The notes below the pieces were generated by a model that made no database searches, was not told the origin of the DNA, and was given only the letters and a program-made list of their open reading frames with translations. Shown piece by piece: positions 22,062 to 32,897 of a stretch of 64,000 bases of DNA. Source of the DNA: Acanthococcus lagerstroemiae (taxonomy: Eukaryota; Arthropoda; Insecta; Hemiptera; Eriococcidae); the NCBI GenBank assembly GCA_031841125.1, contig CM063107.1, forward strand, positions 27,670,499 to 27,734,498. The letters run 5' to 3'. Made by a program: the position numbers and the translations under genes. Within the stretch, counting starts at the first letter, position 1, and each line of letters opens with the position of its first letter.

Positions 22062-25000
22062 GTAGGGGAGAGTTGCCCATATTGAACCGGTGCATAAGTT
22101 GGACCACCTTAATTGCTCGAGCCCTTCAATAGGTAGCGCTTTGGTTCTAAGATAAGTTATAGCTGGCTGTCTAACGATATTGCTCACAGAGCACCGGCTT
22201 TGTGTTATCATTTTTAGTGAAAAAAATTTGCATGAAAGTTGGTGCCTTGCGAAAAACGTGTATTTTCGGCATATTGAAAATTTTGAAAAGTTGATGGCGA
22301 CCGAAATAGAGTAAGTAGATGAAATACCTCAGTATATTGTTGATTTAGTCATTTTTTCAGCCATCTTTTTGTACAAAGAGATAAAACATTAACTGCATAC
22401 ATCTCTTTGCACGGCATGTTTGTGCGAAAAAGTCGTGGTTGCGTTAATTGGACCGAATTTTGTTTCTTAAGTTGGACCACCTCAAAATCGCATTATTTTT
22501 ACATTATTTGCATTCTGTCACATACAAGGCCACTGACTAATGCAATAAAAAAATGTGTAGCTCGGTAATTCTGCATTTTGAACAATAAGAAATGAAAACA
22601 AGGAAGCATCGCAAGTTGAACCGGTCCAACTTAGGATAACATTTTTCAGTTTTGATATTTCAACAGCCGTAGAAGCAGTGACTTAAGAAAATAAACTTTT
22701 ATATCTTTGTAAACCTTTTTACAGTGATATTAGTAATGATATTTCATCTCTATTGTTTTGATTCAGGCACCAGATCGCACGAAATACGGCCAGTGGGATG
22801 ACGCGGACTTGGAACAGGCCTTAGCGGCATTGGATCGACAGGAAGGTTTGAATAAAGTAGCAAGATCGTATGGCGTTCCTAAGGCGACTCTGTTACGGCA
22901 TTATCACAAGCAAAATGCTCGCAGTAATGGTAAGAAAAGTTTTGGTCGGCCCCGACATTACTTGCAGAAGTTGAAGAAGAGCTGAAGAATCATATATTGT
23001 TGATGGAAGAACGAATGTTCGGACTAACACCGACTGAAATCAGAGAATTAGCCTTCGATATTGCCGAACACATGCAGCCAGGACAGCATCCGTTTAATGA
23101 ATGTGCAGGGAAGAAGTGGTAAACTACAACTTCTTGCGACGGTTCCCTGAACTGAGTCTCCGAACTCCAGAGCTGACGTCAATGACCAGAATAAAAGGAT
23201 TTTCGAGAAAACGAGTCGAGGGATTCTTTGAGAAGTTGACCGAGCTTGTCAATAAATTTCATTTAGGACCTGAGCAGGTATTTAATGTCGATGAGACCGG
23301 GATTTCGACTGTTCAAAAAACAGTGCGGAAAATTGTAGGACAGAAAGGAAAACAACAGGTCGGTGGTGTGAAAAGTGCGGAGAGAGGAACAAATTCAACA
23401 GCAGTTTGTTGTGTCAACGTGACTGGTAATTATGTACCCCCGGTGCTCATTTTCAAAATGAGCAATAAGAGCCAGAAAGAGGTACCTTCAGCACTGGAAA
23501 TTGGAAAGCCTCGAGGGAGTATTGTTCGCATTTCAGATACTGGCTATATCAACAAAGAACTTTTTCTGGAATGGTTGCGTCATTTTCAGAATCATATTAA
23601 TTGCAGTACAGAGCGCCAGTTCTTCTTCTTCTTGACGGTCATACAACCCACTCAAAAAATCTGCAAGCAATAAAATTTTGTCGTGAGAATGGTATTGTTA
23701 TGCTCCAGTTACCAAGTGCACCACCCATCAATTGCAACCATTGGATGTTGCCTTTTTTGGTCCTCTTTAAGGATACCTCGCCAGTGCTGAGAAAGGATGG
23801 TTAATTGAAAATCCTGGTAAAACCATATCCATTTACCAAATTCCGACTCTATTCAAAGAGGCCTATTATAAAGCGGCGACTCTCGGCAATGCTGAGAGTG
23901 CATTTCGCGGTTCTGGTATTTGGCCAATTGATATGCTACGTTTCTCAGAACATGCATATGCTGCTGCGGATGCGATGAATGTTGATCCTGAGGCCGAAAA
24001 TGATGAGGATGATTTTGAAATCATGAATGTCGAAAAAGTGAATGAGGATGTAGTAAATGTAGCCGCGTGGTGCCAGATCCACAACCAACATCATCATCGG
24101 TGACAGACATAATCCAACAAATCTCGCCCGTACCCACAGTGCCAACTACTTCCAGTGGTAAGAAAAAGCGAGGACGTCCACTTCAAGAAGCCGAGGAATT
24201 GACGTCGAGTTCCTAAAAAAACAAATTGGAAGAAACTGAGCGTACACAAGCGTGAGTATCCATTTTATGTGCTCAAAACTATTTAGGTTTAAATTTCTTA
24301 TTTAGGCCTATCTTCTGGTTTACATAGAAAGAGAAGCTCGAAAAAAAAATGGTCCGGCCGCATCTCAGAAACAACCTCATGTCAGAAAAACTATGAAAGC
24401 ATCTGGAGTTGGAGAATCAGCTCCCAAGAAGTAGGTATCATTTTTTTTACCTGTAGCATTTGTCGAGTAGATGAATTTCAATTTTTTTTTTCTAGATCCA
24501 CTTTGGCACGCAAACGTTTATGTTTGGACATTGGTGATGATGCTCGCCCAAGTACTAGTGGATCTGTCAAGTCCGCTGTTCAGCCTAAGAGAAAAAGAGG
24601 TCGACCGCGCAAGCTACCTTCAAGTGACGATTCATCCAGCTCGGATGAAGAGATTGCTCCTCTTAATCTAGCATCGGACTCACCTGATGAGGAACCGTTT
24701 TCAGACATTGAGCAAGAGAAATTTGAACTTTTTGTAGGGGGTTACAACATAACGGAATTCTCTTTACAGGAAGGCAAAGTGCCTACTAAGCATTATATTG
24801 GTTGTTTACGAGAAATGAACAACGAGAAGGGCTCGGCTTATTTTGAATTTTTACGGAACAAAAAATACGGATTTTCCACTTTCTTGATAAACCGATTTGG
24901 AATGGATTCCTGTCTCCTCTGTTGTAAAGCATGTCTCTGGTGTTAATTTAGGAACGACCTCACGTCAGAACCGGCAGATTGCTTTCGCTGCTTGACATCT

Positions 25001-25402
25001 GCGATTATAACATATATTAGGGCACTGTATCTGCTCATATTTTTCAAACCATTACCATTAATGTTTATTTTTGACTTATAGCCTAATTTCATTGACTTTA
25101 CATATTTTTAAATACAATTTTTCAGCATTTACACACTTTTTCATCCTTTTTTTATGCCTGGTCCAACTTTAGAACCTATGGTCCAACTTAAGGCACGGCT
25201 CTCAAATTGGACCACCTGTGGAACTTTTTCTTAAAACTTGTCTCCACAGCGTCCTAATAATCATGGCGTTTTCAAATGTTTATCGAAGGTAGCCAGATGT
25301 ATGCCCTTTCCAGTGATATAGCACACTTCAAATTCCGTGCAACGACGGTTGAGTTAGAAGCCTCCAAAGAAAAAGTGGTCAACTTGGGCAACTCTCCCCT
25401 AC
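22062..25402 (+). mobile_element. pogo/Tigger-like DNA transposon, full length, decayed
   Basis: About 3.34 kb bounded by inverted repeats: GTAGGGGAGAGTTGCCCA at the left, and TGGGCAACTCTCCCCTAC ending at 25402. The flanking dinucleotides are TA at the left and TT at the right, so a TA target duplication is only partly preserved. Subterminal copies of AAGTTGGACCACCT lie at 22096-22109, 22469-22482 and 25204-25216, with inverted GGTCCAACTT at about 25160 and 25180 near the right end. The interior carries a broken pogo-type transposase (separate entry). It sits just downstream of a LINE tail and just upstream of a MITE. Confidence 0.88.
22758..24946 (+). pseudogene. pogo/Tigger-type DDE transposase, frameshifted
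   Basis: In order, the pieces encode a psq-type helix-turn-helix (WDDADLEQALAALDRQEGLN, then KVARSYGVPKATLLRHYHK) at 22780-22930; a linker (EEELKNHILLMEERMFGLTP) in a shifted frame; and the DDE core at 23101-23770. Its aspartates are FNVDETG (codon 23290-23292), LLLDGHTTHS (23634-23636) and QPLDVAFF (23744-23746). These three lie in different frames, so the gene is inactive. Further 3' comes AESAFRGSGIWPIDM near 23890, then a Ser/Asp-rich tail with an AT-hook (KRKRGRPRK, 24587-24613) after apparent short introns with TTCTAG-type acceptors. The family cuts and pastes DNA at TA sites. A continuous host gene is unlikely given at least three frame breaks. Confidence 0.88.
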
Positions 25403-25491
25403 TTTCAATGCGACGAAACCTGTTCACTGGGTTCCGTTCTGGAAGCGCATTGAGTCTAGTTTGACTCGGCTTAGCGACACACAATCTCTTT

Positions 25492-25937
25492 TAATGATTC
25501 CGATTTCTCAAAATATTCGATCAATTTTAATCGATTTTAATCAGTTTTTCAAAAATCAATCAAACTAAAAATCGTTATTTAAAAAATCGATTTCGATTTT
25601 TGTTGAAAACTGAAGAACAAAATATTTTATTAGTTTATTTCTTATACATTATGTAATGTAATGAGAAAAAACGAATAATGATAGCTAATAAAGGAATTTG
25701 GATCATTGCACATTATAAAGTTCTTGCAATATGAACGAACAAACGATAATGAACGGGACAACAAGTTGCATCGCTATCGTATTTCATGTATTATAAACAC
25801 AGTCAACAAAAATCGATTTTTTCGATTATTACTTGATCGTTTAATCGTAATCGGTAATTGTAAAATCTGGAAAAAATCGATTTTTTCTGACCGATTTTAT
25901 TGATGATTGATTAATCGATTAAAAATTGGAATCACTA
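25492..25937. mobile_element. ATCGATT-rich MITE with 8-bp target duplication
   Basis: A 446-bp element with 10-bp inverted ends (TAATGATTCC and GGAATCACTA). It is bounded by a perfect 8-bp duplication, ATCTCTTT at 25484-25491 and 25938-25945. Both arms are rich in AATCGATTTTTAATCG phrases and could fold back. The 8-bp duplication suggests the hAT superfamily. It appears to have inserted in the A-rich tail region of a SINE fragment that begins at 25941. Confidence 0.88.
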
Positions 25938-25940
25938 ATC

Positions 25941-26058
25941 TCTTTTTATTTGCTCTCACCCGAGCCCTGGAACCGCCCCTTCGAGCATGACCTCAGGGAC
26001 ATCGGGGAGCCTCTTAGGGCTGCCTTAGCTCTCTTTTCTTCTCGCCGAGAATCGGCCA
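25941..26058 (-). mobile_element. tRNA-derived SINE fragment (3' part)
   Basis: Only the SINE body and tail are present on the minus strand (tail complement TGCTCTCACCCGAGCCC, body complement CTTCGAGCATGACCTCAGG). The homology stops at about 26058, so the tRNA-like head is lost. Confidence 0.8.
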
Positions 26059-26220
26059 ACATCAACTGCGCTATCTTCCTGTCGAATACCCACATCACTA
26101 GCCCCGTGGTTTATGACGGTGAGTTCAACAAAAAACGTCGAAGTTTTTCAATGAAACGTGATTATGTTCTACTAGTCAACGCGTTATGTTTTTTTTTTTT
26201 TTTTTTTTTTGACTACAAAA

Positions 26221-26540
26221 TGCCTATTTGAGATCTTATTGAAAACCCGTTTTCGCGATTTACTCTTAATGAACAATTAGAAATTATTAATGGTGGTAAG
26301 CCTAAACCAGAATTACCATTTTTAAAAACTGGGCAAAAGAAAGGTGGTTCGATTTTTACTAGACATTTTCACGTATTGCAGTATGAATACATTTTATGGT
26401 TAACCCAAAATTGTGAAGATGGTGGAAAACTGTTTTGTTGGCCATGTCTATTATTCGTCACACAAAAGAATGAATGCATATGGAATGACCCCACGTAGGG
26501 ATACAACAACTTGAATAATTTGATTGATGCCCTTTTGTAG
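26221..26540 (+). pseudogene. hAT-type transposase N-terminal fragment (TTF-type zinc finger)
   Basis: The plus-strand frame reads IENPFSRFTLNEQLEIING, then GSIFTRHFHVLQYEYILW and KLFCWPCLLF, and continues to NNLNNLIDALL. The FCWPCLLF cysteine pair and the surrounding layout are those of TTF-type zinc fingers at the N-terminus of ZMYM1/P52rIPK-like hAT transposases. A stop precedes DLIENP and another interrupts after NDPT, so it is inactive. No catalytic core is present. A 21-T run at about 26190-26210 lies just upstream, and a family A MITE just downstream. Confidence 0.7.
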
Positions 26541-26587
26541 TAGCATGTTTCATACTTTTATTCTGATTTTTACTTTACCTGTATGCT

Positions 26588-26882
26588 CAGGGACATACCA
26601 TTGGGGGGGGGGGCGTCTTACCCACCTGTAGGAATTTTTCACTTAGCAGTTGAGTAAAGTTACCCTTTCAGTCAGGCGGAGTTGAGAAAATCCAACAAGT
26701 CAAAAGGTTTTTTTTTGCTTTAATATTCCGGAATTGAGTTGAGTCAGTTGGAAAAATCCAACAAGTTAAACGTTTTTTTTTTTTTGCATTCATACTTGGA
26801 ATTCTGAGTTGAGTCAGTTAGGACTTTCACAATTTTTGACCCCCCCCCCTCCCCACAGGAAGAACTCTTCAGTACATCCCTA
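26588..26882. mobile_element. hAT-like MITE, family A, copy 3
   Basis: The copy runs from CAGGGACATACCATTGG to CAGTACATCCCTA, with G and C runs near its ends and the AGTTGAGAAAATCCAACAAG phrase inside. Flanks TGTATGCT (26580-26587) and TCTACGCT (26883-26890) match at 6 of 8 positions, consistent with an aged target duplication. Confidence 0.8.
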
Positions 26883-26890
26883 TCTACGCT

Positions 26891-27841
26891 CATCGCTTAC
26901 CTCCTAGAAAAACTCATCGCACGCCACTGATGTTTTACAGTCATGAAATACCGCAATAGTCGTTTTCTTTCTTTTTATAATGTCACCATGAGCTCGTGAT
27001 CACCATTGTAGCTCCAAAAAGTGTTGTCCGCGATTTCATCGAAAAAATTTTCTGATTCGGGCAGCGCACATATCCACATGTAAGACGCAAGTAGATAAAT
27101 AATGGAATCGAAAGTGTACGCTAATTTCGAGAAAAATGTGGGACGTGTCGGAGGAGAAATTGTCGACAGCTAGCACATTTTCACAGTGTAACATTTAACA
27201 CTCATTTTTTCCCGGCGATATGAAATATACGGTAAATGGAGAATTCGAGTAATGGAAGCGATTATAAAACAGGGACCGAGCTTTCGTCAAAAACGATTAA
27301 CATTTGTTTATGTTATTTCTTCTTCATCCTTCCACCGCATTTGAAGGCAGTCAGTCGCTGCTGCTATGTGGTACAGCCCTTCTATAAATGTGAATATATT
27401 TAGAACCATTTTTACTGTTCCTGTGCTAGCAGTATGGAATATCTTCGTTTTGATCGAAATACCTCTACGGTCGTCTCGAATGCACGATTCGTTTATCTCC
27501 GAAATTTCGGCATTCCAGCCAAACCCTCGAGTTTTATTCAACGGTAGCTGACATCGCAGCATCGAAAGTTATAAAAATATCGCCACTCACCATAGTGATG
27601 CAAAATTAGACACGGTGTTTCGCAAATTGTACTGCTCATTCATTTTCTTCGCGAATGCAGAGAATCCTAATTCGGCGGGTAAGGTCTAGTTTCTGTGCGA
27701 AAAAATGTTCTTTCCGCTCAAGTGGGGCTCGAACGTACATTTAATTTGGAAAATTTCAAATAGAAAGGTCAGTCGTTAGGGTTACAATATTATTATTGTG
27801 TAATGTAACTTGTAATAAGTCGGCTACTAACGTACAACATA
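26891..27841. other. Unannotated DNA
   Basis: No feature recognised. Overlapping opposite-strand frames near 27308-27562 have no family resemblance. Confidence 0.35.
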
Positions 27842-28013
27842 CAGGGTTACCTATTTAAACCAGTTTATCTGAAAATCGCTCCAAGCGACACGACAACGAT
27901 CAGGAGAACAAGGTTTTTCCTTCAGGTATGACAAATTTATTTCTGTGGATGGATTTGGCGTCGCTAAGAACGTTTTACTTAAACTGGTTCGTATTTAAAT
28001 AGCGCTGATCCTG
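27842..28013. mobile_element. Small inverted-repeat element, possible MITE
   Basis: The 172-bp stretch begins CAGGGTTACCTATTTAAACC and ends, in reverse complement, CAGGATCAGCGCTATTTAAA. Both ends continue into a shared CCAGTTTA, giving an imperfect terminal inverted repeat. No target duplication could be confirmed. Confidence 0.45.
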
Positions 28014-29712
28014 ATACCTACCTACAACAGGTTTCCAATTATCCGACAAGCCATATTATCCGGCCCAAAAGTTTCCGCCCCTCTATCCGGTGTCTCTCGA
28101 GTATCCGGCCATTTTCCCTACTATCCAACCACGGTAGAGCACGTAATTGAGATGTTTTATCCTGTTGAGTACAGTACTATACAACTATTTAGACACGTTT
28201 CTCCAGGGGAAGCAATCACTTTTCCAGGAAATGGGAGGTGGTGGAGCAACTTACAAAATTGCATGTTTCCGGCCCAAACAACACAACAAAAAGAAGCTCT
28301 GGGTTTTCTACTGCCGGGGATGAATGGAATCATCATACGTTCAGGAATGGCGAAGTATTTAGCGAATAAGGAGGAAAAGAGAAATTTGGAATATAATGAA
28401 TTGATGAAAACTAAAAGGGGGAAAGTTCACTTTTTACATTTTTCAGGAGACACAAAAAACTGATTTATTCGAAAACCTAAAAATTGTGGGAAATATGTCT
28501 TAGAGCACTGAAAGAGAACCACTAGACACGACTTTTAGGGCATTACGAAAAAAAAATTTCCTGATGCACCGGAGATATGCCACCTGAAAGGAAGTGGACT
28601 TAACCCCTTTGGGTTTCCAATCGGAAAACATTTTTCTCTTTTCGCCGAGAATCGAATGGAACGTATTCCTACACTTGAATGCATCACTTTAGCGTTGATC
28701 CCGCTTGAATTGACTAAAGTCCTTGAGAGTTATAAAATTTTTAGTAAATCGCTTTTCAAGATAGCGAAAGTTTAAGACCACACATTTCACAGTTCGGTAT
28801 GTTTACTAGCTCGTATCAGTAAAGATTAAAGGCACAGATGAACGTTAGCGGAACTACATTGGACTTGACCCTTTTTGGTGCGACGTTACCAAAAAGATCT
28901 TTCTCGGCAGTTTGCGAAATTTCAACCACACCAGTCGATCCGCGATACTCCAATTCCTGAATTCCGTCAAAAAGTCAAAAACTGTAATTTTGGACTTGCC
29001 CCCTATTGGTTCTCACCGATTCAATTGTAAAGAGAAAGTTAAAATGATAGGCATAATAGAAACATCCAGGGATATTGTTATTACTGCTAGAGGGAATAAC
29101 TGAGGGAAAGAACTGGAAGGGAATGTAAAGAATGAGCTATGAAGGGTAGATATATGAAAGGTAAAACGAGTAAAGATTGTAAATCCTTCTCAGAAATGAG
29201 AATACTAGCGCAGGAGAGAAGAAGAGGAGTCGAAAGATTAAAGAATATAACAACAACAACAACAAATCTAGGTGGAAATGTGGGGAATCATAAGTCCAAT
29301 GTGTTGCACTGTAATTTAGATCCAAGACAGTAGCTGATCCAGGGAGCTATCCTGGGAAGGGAAATTCACAATATGTGGACACGAATAGTTGTCAATTTAT
29401 GAATTCCCTCGTTCTGCATTATTTCCTCGCCCTCACGATGGTAACTGAATGAGAGTAGATGAAAGAACTATGTAGACTTTTAAACGATTTGTATTGCTAT
29501 CTGTTTTATTTTTCAAGCTGAAAAAAAAAACCTCTAAAAAGTGACGTCAGATTCTTGGGATGTCAATGCCTTTATTAGCCCCCCCCCCCCCCCAACGAAC
29601 CTAATGATCTTGGTGATCTTAGGTGATGATCATTTTGATTTTTCTTTTGAACTTTCTGATGCTCGTATTTTTGATACGTACTATAATGACCATTTGAGGG
29701 ATCTAGGTGCAA
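28014..29712. other. Unannotated DNA
   Basis: The stretch at 28030-28125 has repeated TATCCGGCC/TTATCCGAC phrases like Tigger termini. A plus-strand frame at 28152-28463 is not recognised. An (ACA)n microsatellite lies near 29250-29263 and a C run at 29580-29593. No gene is called. Confidence 0.35.
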
Positions 29713-29798
29713 ACGAGACAAGATCCAAATTTCATGAAATCGATTTAGGCACGGTACTGGATAGAGCATTGCAAGCCGAATCGAATTGTGCAAATAGA

Positions 29799-29966
29799 CA
29801 GAAGGGCAAGTAGGGCTCAGAACTTGGGGGGGGGCTTAAGCCCCCTTATTATGAAGCAACACCACCCCGCGCATCATTTTCTTTCGTAATTCTTCAGTGT
29901 TTTGGGGAGTCTATTTAGAAGTTTGGGGCTAAGCCCCCCAAGCCCCCCCCCCTATTTACGCCTATG
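29799..29966. mobile_element. hAT-like MITE, family C (left arm)
   Basis: A 168-bp element starting CAGAAGGGCAAGTAGGG and ending CCCTATTTACGCCTATG, an imperfect inverted repeat. It has a 7-of-8 bp target duplication, CAAATAGA at 29791-29798 and CAAACAGA at 29967-29974. The inside carries mirrored GGGGCTTAAGCCCC and GGGGCTTAGCCCC blocks. The inverted duplicate is at 63747-63914. Confidence 0.75.
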
Positions 29967-29974
29967 CAAACAGA

Positions 29975-31659
29975 TTTTTGCGAAATTCATATCTTCAGTG
30001 TAAAAAAAAGATCTTCAAAATACATGGTTAGAGGTAAAAGTGACATGTTCCAATGGATCATGTGAGTTTTCAGGATTAGGATTTCAGTGATCGCATTTTA
30101 GGCAGGCTGCTTGCTGTAATCGAAGTTTCATTGTGTAAAAGGTTCTCAATTTACGTTGTTGAAATGATAACAGAATTATTTGGTCGTTGATTGGACGAAT
30201 TTTTCATTATTATTTCGTCAAAAAATATTTCTTTGGAATTTGTTTTACATTTCGAGACATTCAACTTTGAAGGCTTACAGCAGTTTGGGAAAATTTTTTA
30301 GAATGTTTTTTGACAACACCACGCGAAAGAGCGGCCGAAGATTAGTCAGAAACAGTTGTTATCGCAAAAATGTTGTTTTTTTCTTTTGCTCACAGTCCCT
30401 TTCCTCCTGGCATGTTACATTTCCTCTTAATTTTGGCCAAAATGAAGGATAATGGTTTACACTTTACAACAATACAATTTCAATTTCAGTAAGTGTTAGT
30501 CAGTAATATTCCATGCTGTTACAAGAATAATAGGCTAAAAAGTCGCTTTGGAGTCAAAATTGACATGTTTTAACACATATTATGCCCCCCCACACCCCAC
30601 AAGAGGCAGAAACTTATAAGGGATGACTTGGAGAAATTTTCGCCTCATAATGTGATATATGTTTTTTGGGAATCAGTTTTTCGTGTTTTCTGAAAAATAA
30701 GAGTTTTTGAACTTGTTTTGTTTGCACCTAGACCCCTCATGTCTACTTTATTGTATAATATTATGTAATGAGAAGACAATGAAAAAACGCTGTTTTATTC
30801 GGACTTTCAGTTATTCGGCGGACCCAAATCCCAGTTGATGCCGGATAATCGGAACTCTATGGTATAAACGATAGAACCGTAACCCGGTTCGTTAGTGTCG
30901 ACTACTGAAAAGGTGATCAAGGTTGATGTTCCCATAGGAATACGTGTAAAATTGGTAAACTTTAAACCTTTCGCAATTGCTGAAAACCGGTTTTTTCGGG
31001 TCATATAACATGTCAAATTGAAGCTTGAAGTCTCCAGTTTATGATGAAAGGTAATTTAAAGCACTTTATTTTTGCTTCAGTTAGATGAATAAGTTGATTT
31101 CCAAATTACTGTTTTTCTTATGAAGGTTTACCATGGGTACAAAACACACTTGTAAACAACTAATAAGTACATGGAAAATGGAGCTGTTTCAAGTTCATAA
31201 ATGAAAACTAGAGACCTCAATTTTTGAACTTATTTATTATATGACCCAAGAAAACATTTTATTGACTAGAAAAAGCGAATTGAAGTTACATGTATTCTTA
31301 TGGTGATAACGTCCATGATCACATTTTCAGGAAATTTCACGACAGGGCTACCAACTTTGGGAATTCCAAGTTTTAGCGCTTATACCCAATGTTCTGAAAA
31401 TACTCAAGTATCGGCATCTATCTAATCAACCGTTGTGACAAAAACATATGTGTATATTTATTTTTACATTTGCAGTTTTTTAACCCTATTGTATAAATTA
31501 TTACATTATGATTTCTTAATTTCTACTAAGAACTAATTTTCTTCTAAAAATATATAATTTCTACATATATGAAAGGATGATCGATTACTCGCAACTAAAA
31601 TCTTTCAATACCATGATAATTGATAAATCATAATATATGTACTTCCTGATGACTTTTTG
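29975..31659. other. Unannotated DNA in left arm
   Basis: The minus-strand frame at 30807-31016 is kept in both arms with a few substitutions but is not recognised. A Tigger-like phrase (TTATTCGGCGGACCC, GCCGGATAATCGG) lies near 30810-30860. Confidence 0.35.
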
Positions 31660-32515
31660 GGAATTTCATAAATGGCACACGTTTAGAAGAAGAAAGGTTT
31701 CTCATTGTTATAGACAATAATACGTATTTTTCTGTACGTTTTGAAGGCACTCTTATAAGTAAGTAAATAATAGACCGCATGTTGAGCAAAACAGAGGCTT
31801 CTCATCATTAGAATGAGTCATAACATTGTTTTCATGTTACTTTTCGGATCAGATTTAGGGGTGCACACAGAGGGCCTGGATCCTGGGGCCGCAACCAACA
31901 GATAACCCCATCAATTGAAGAAAAAAATGCAGAAAATAAAAAATATAAATATAAAAAAACGAATATTGTTATCTAATCGCCCATTGGTTACCCGTTCCAC
32001 AAAAAATGCCATCTATGAAAATATACGTATATTCCCTGCTCGTTGGAAATTACTTTACAACCATTTGGTATCATTACCAATTCCTATAGTCATTAAAAAA
32101 GAAATTTCACAATTTTCTATTTTATAAATAGGTATACCTACACATATATTAGTCTAGATGTTATAGTTTCTGTAGATTCGACCATGGTTTCTTTTGTACC
32201 TTACCTGAATGGTAGACCGCATATTGAGCAAGAGAAAGACTTCTTACTAGTATAGGCCATAATATGGGTTTTCAAAATACCCTGCCCAGCCAATAATCGA
32301 CCCTATACCGCTAGGCAGGGGAAGGTTTCACCTTATTATGAATTATAACGTGACTTCTCAAGTTACACCTCTGAGTGAATCATGAATTGCCTTGTGAACC
32401 AGAGAGAAAGAGTTCCCATTTTTGTGAGCCTTAATACGTAATTTACACATACCCTTCTTAGTGAATGACTATACAGAACAAGAGAAAGGTTTCTCATCAT
32501 TATGAACAATGATAT
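31660..32515 (-). pseudogene. Decayed C2H2 zinc-finger array (left arm)
   Basis: On the minus strand, remnants of the linker-plus-finger pattern (TGEKPF-C-x2-C) recur about every 84 bp. They include HNDEKPFSCSV, KNGNSFS, KGETFPC, SKKSFSCSICGLPF, NDEKPLFCSTCGLLF and NNEKPFFF. At least four consecutive units lie in 32230-32510 and two more in 31660-31815, separated by unrelated DNA. Stops and frameshifts break every unit and most of the paired histidines are gone. It descends from a zinc-finger exon of the kind that binds DNA as tandem fingers, but it is not functional. The inverted duplicate is at 61198-62052. Confidence 0.6.
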
Positions 32516-32774
32516 GTGTGTTATCTAGTGGTCTTAAAGTGAATGATCGGTTGTACACCTACTGAGTCAGACAACGGCTTTTAATCGTCATGCATGTTTT
32601 ATTAAAGCTTATTAATTTCATTTACTTTAGATGCCACTCAGTTTTTTTTCCTTGTTTTTTTTTTTTCAATAAAAAGTTCAATTGGTGAAAAGTCTTAGTC
32701 GAATTTGTAAACTAGTCTCAGTTTTAGTAGAGGCTGATAACAACGTCACATATCAAAATCTTTAATTTGGTCAT
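32516..32774. other. Unannotated DNA
   Basis: Nothing recognised. Confidence 0.35.
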
Positions 32775-32785
32775 CATTTTCGGCA

Positions 32786-32886
32786 CGGTACCGATGCGAT
32801 ACCCGAAAGGGTAGTTTCCGGTGCCGGGGGTGCGGTGTCTCAGGGGCCACATTGGCATGCGTGCATCGCCATACGTCCCACCACAC
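32786..32886 (+). mobile_element. 101-bp LINE tail insertion with target duplication (left arm)
   Basis: The insert CGGTACCGATGCGATACCCG to ACGTCCCACCACAC is the 3' untranslated end of the R1/Jockey-group LINE family. It is flanked by CATTTTCGGCA at 32775-32785 and 32887-32897, an 11-bp target duplication. It is thus an extreme 5' truncation made by reverse transcription. The duplicate is at 60827-60927. Confidence 0.85.
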
Positions 32887-32897
32887 CATTTTCGGCA

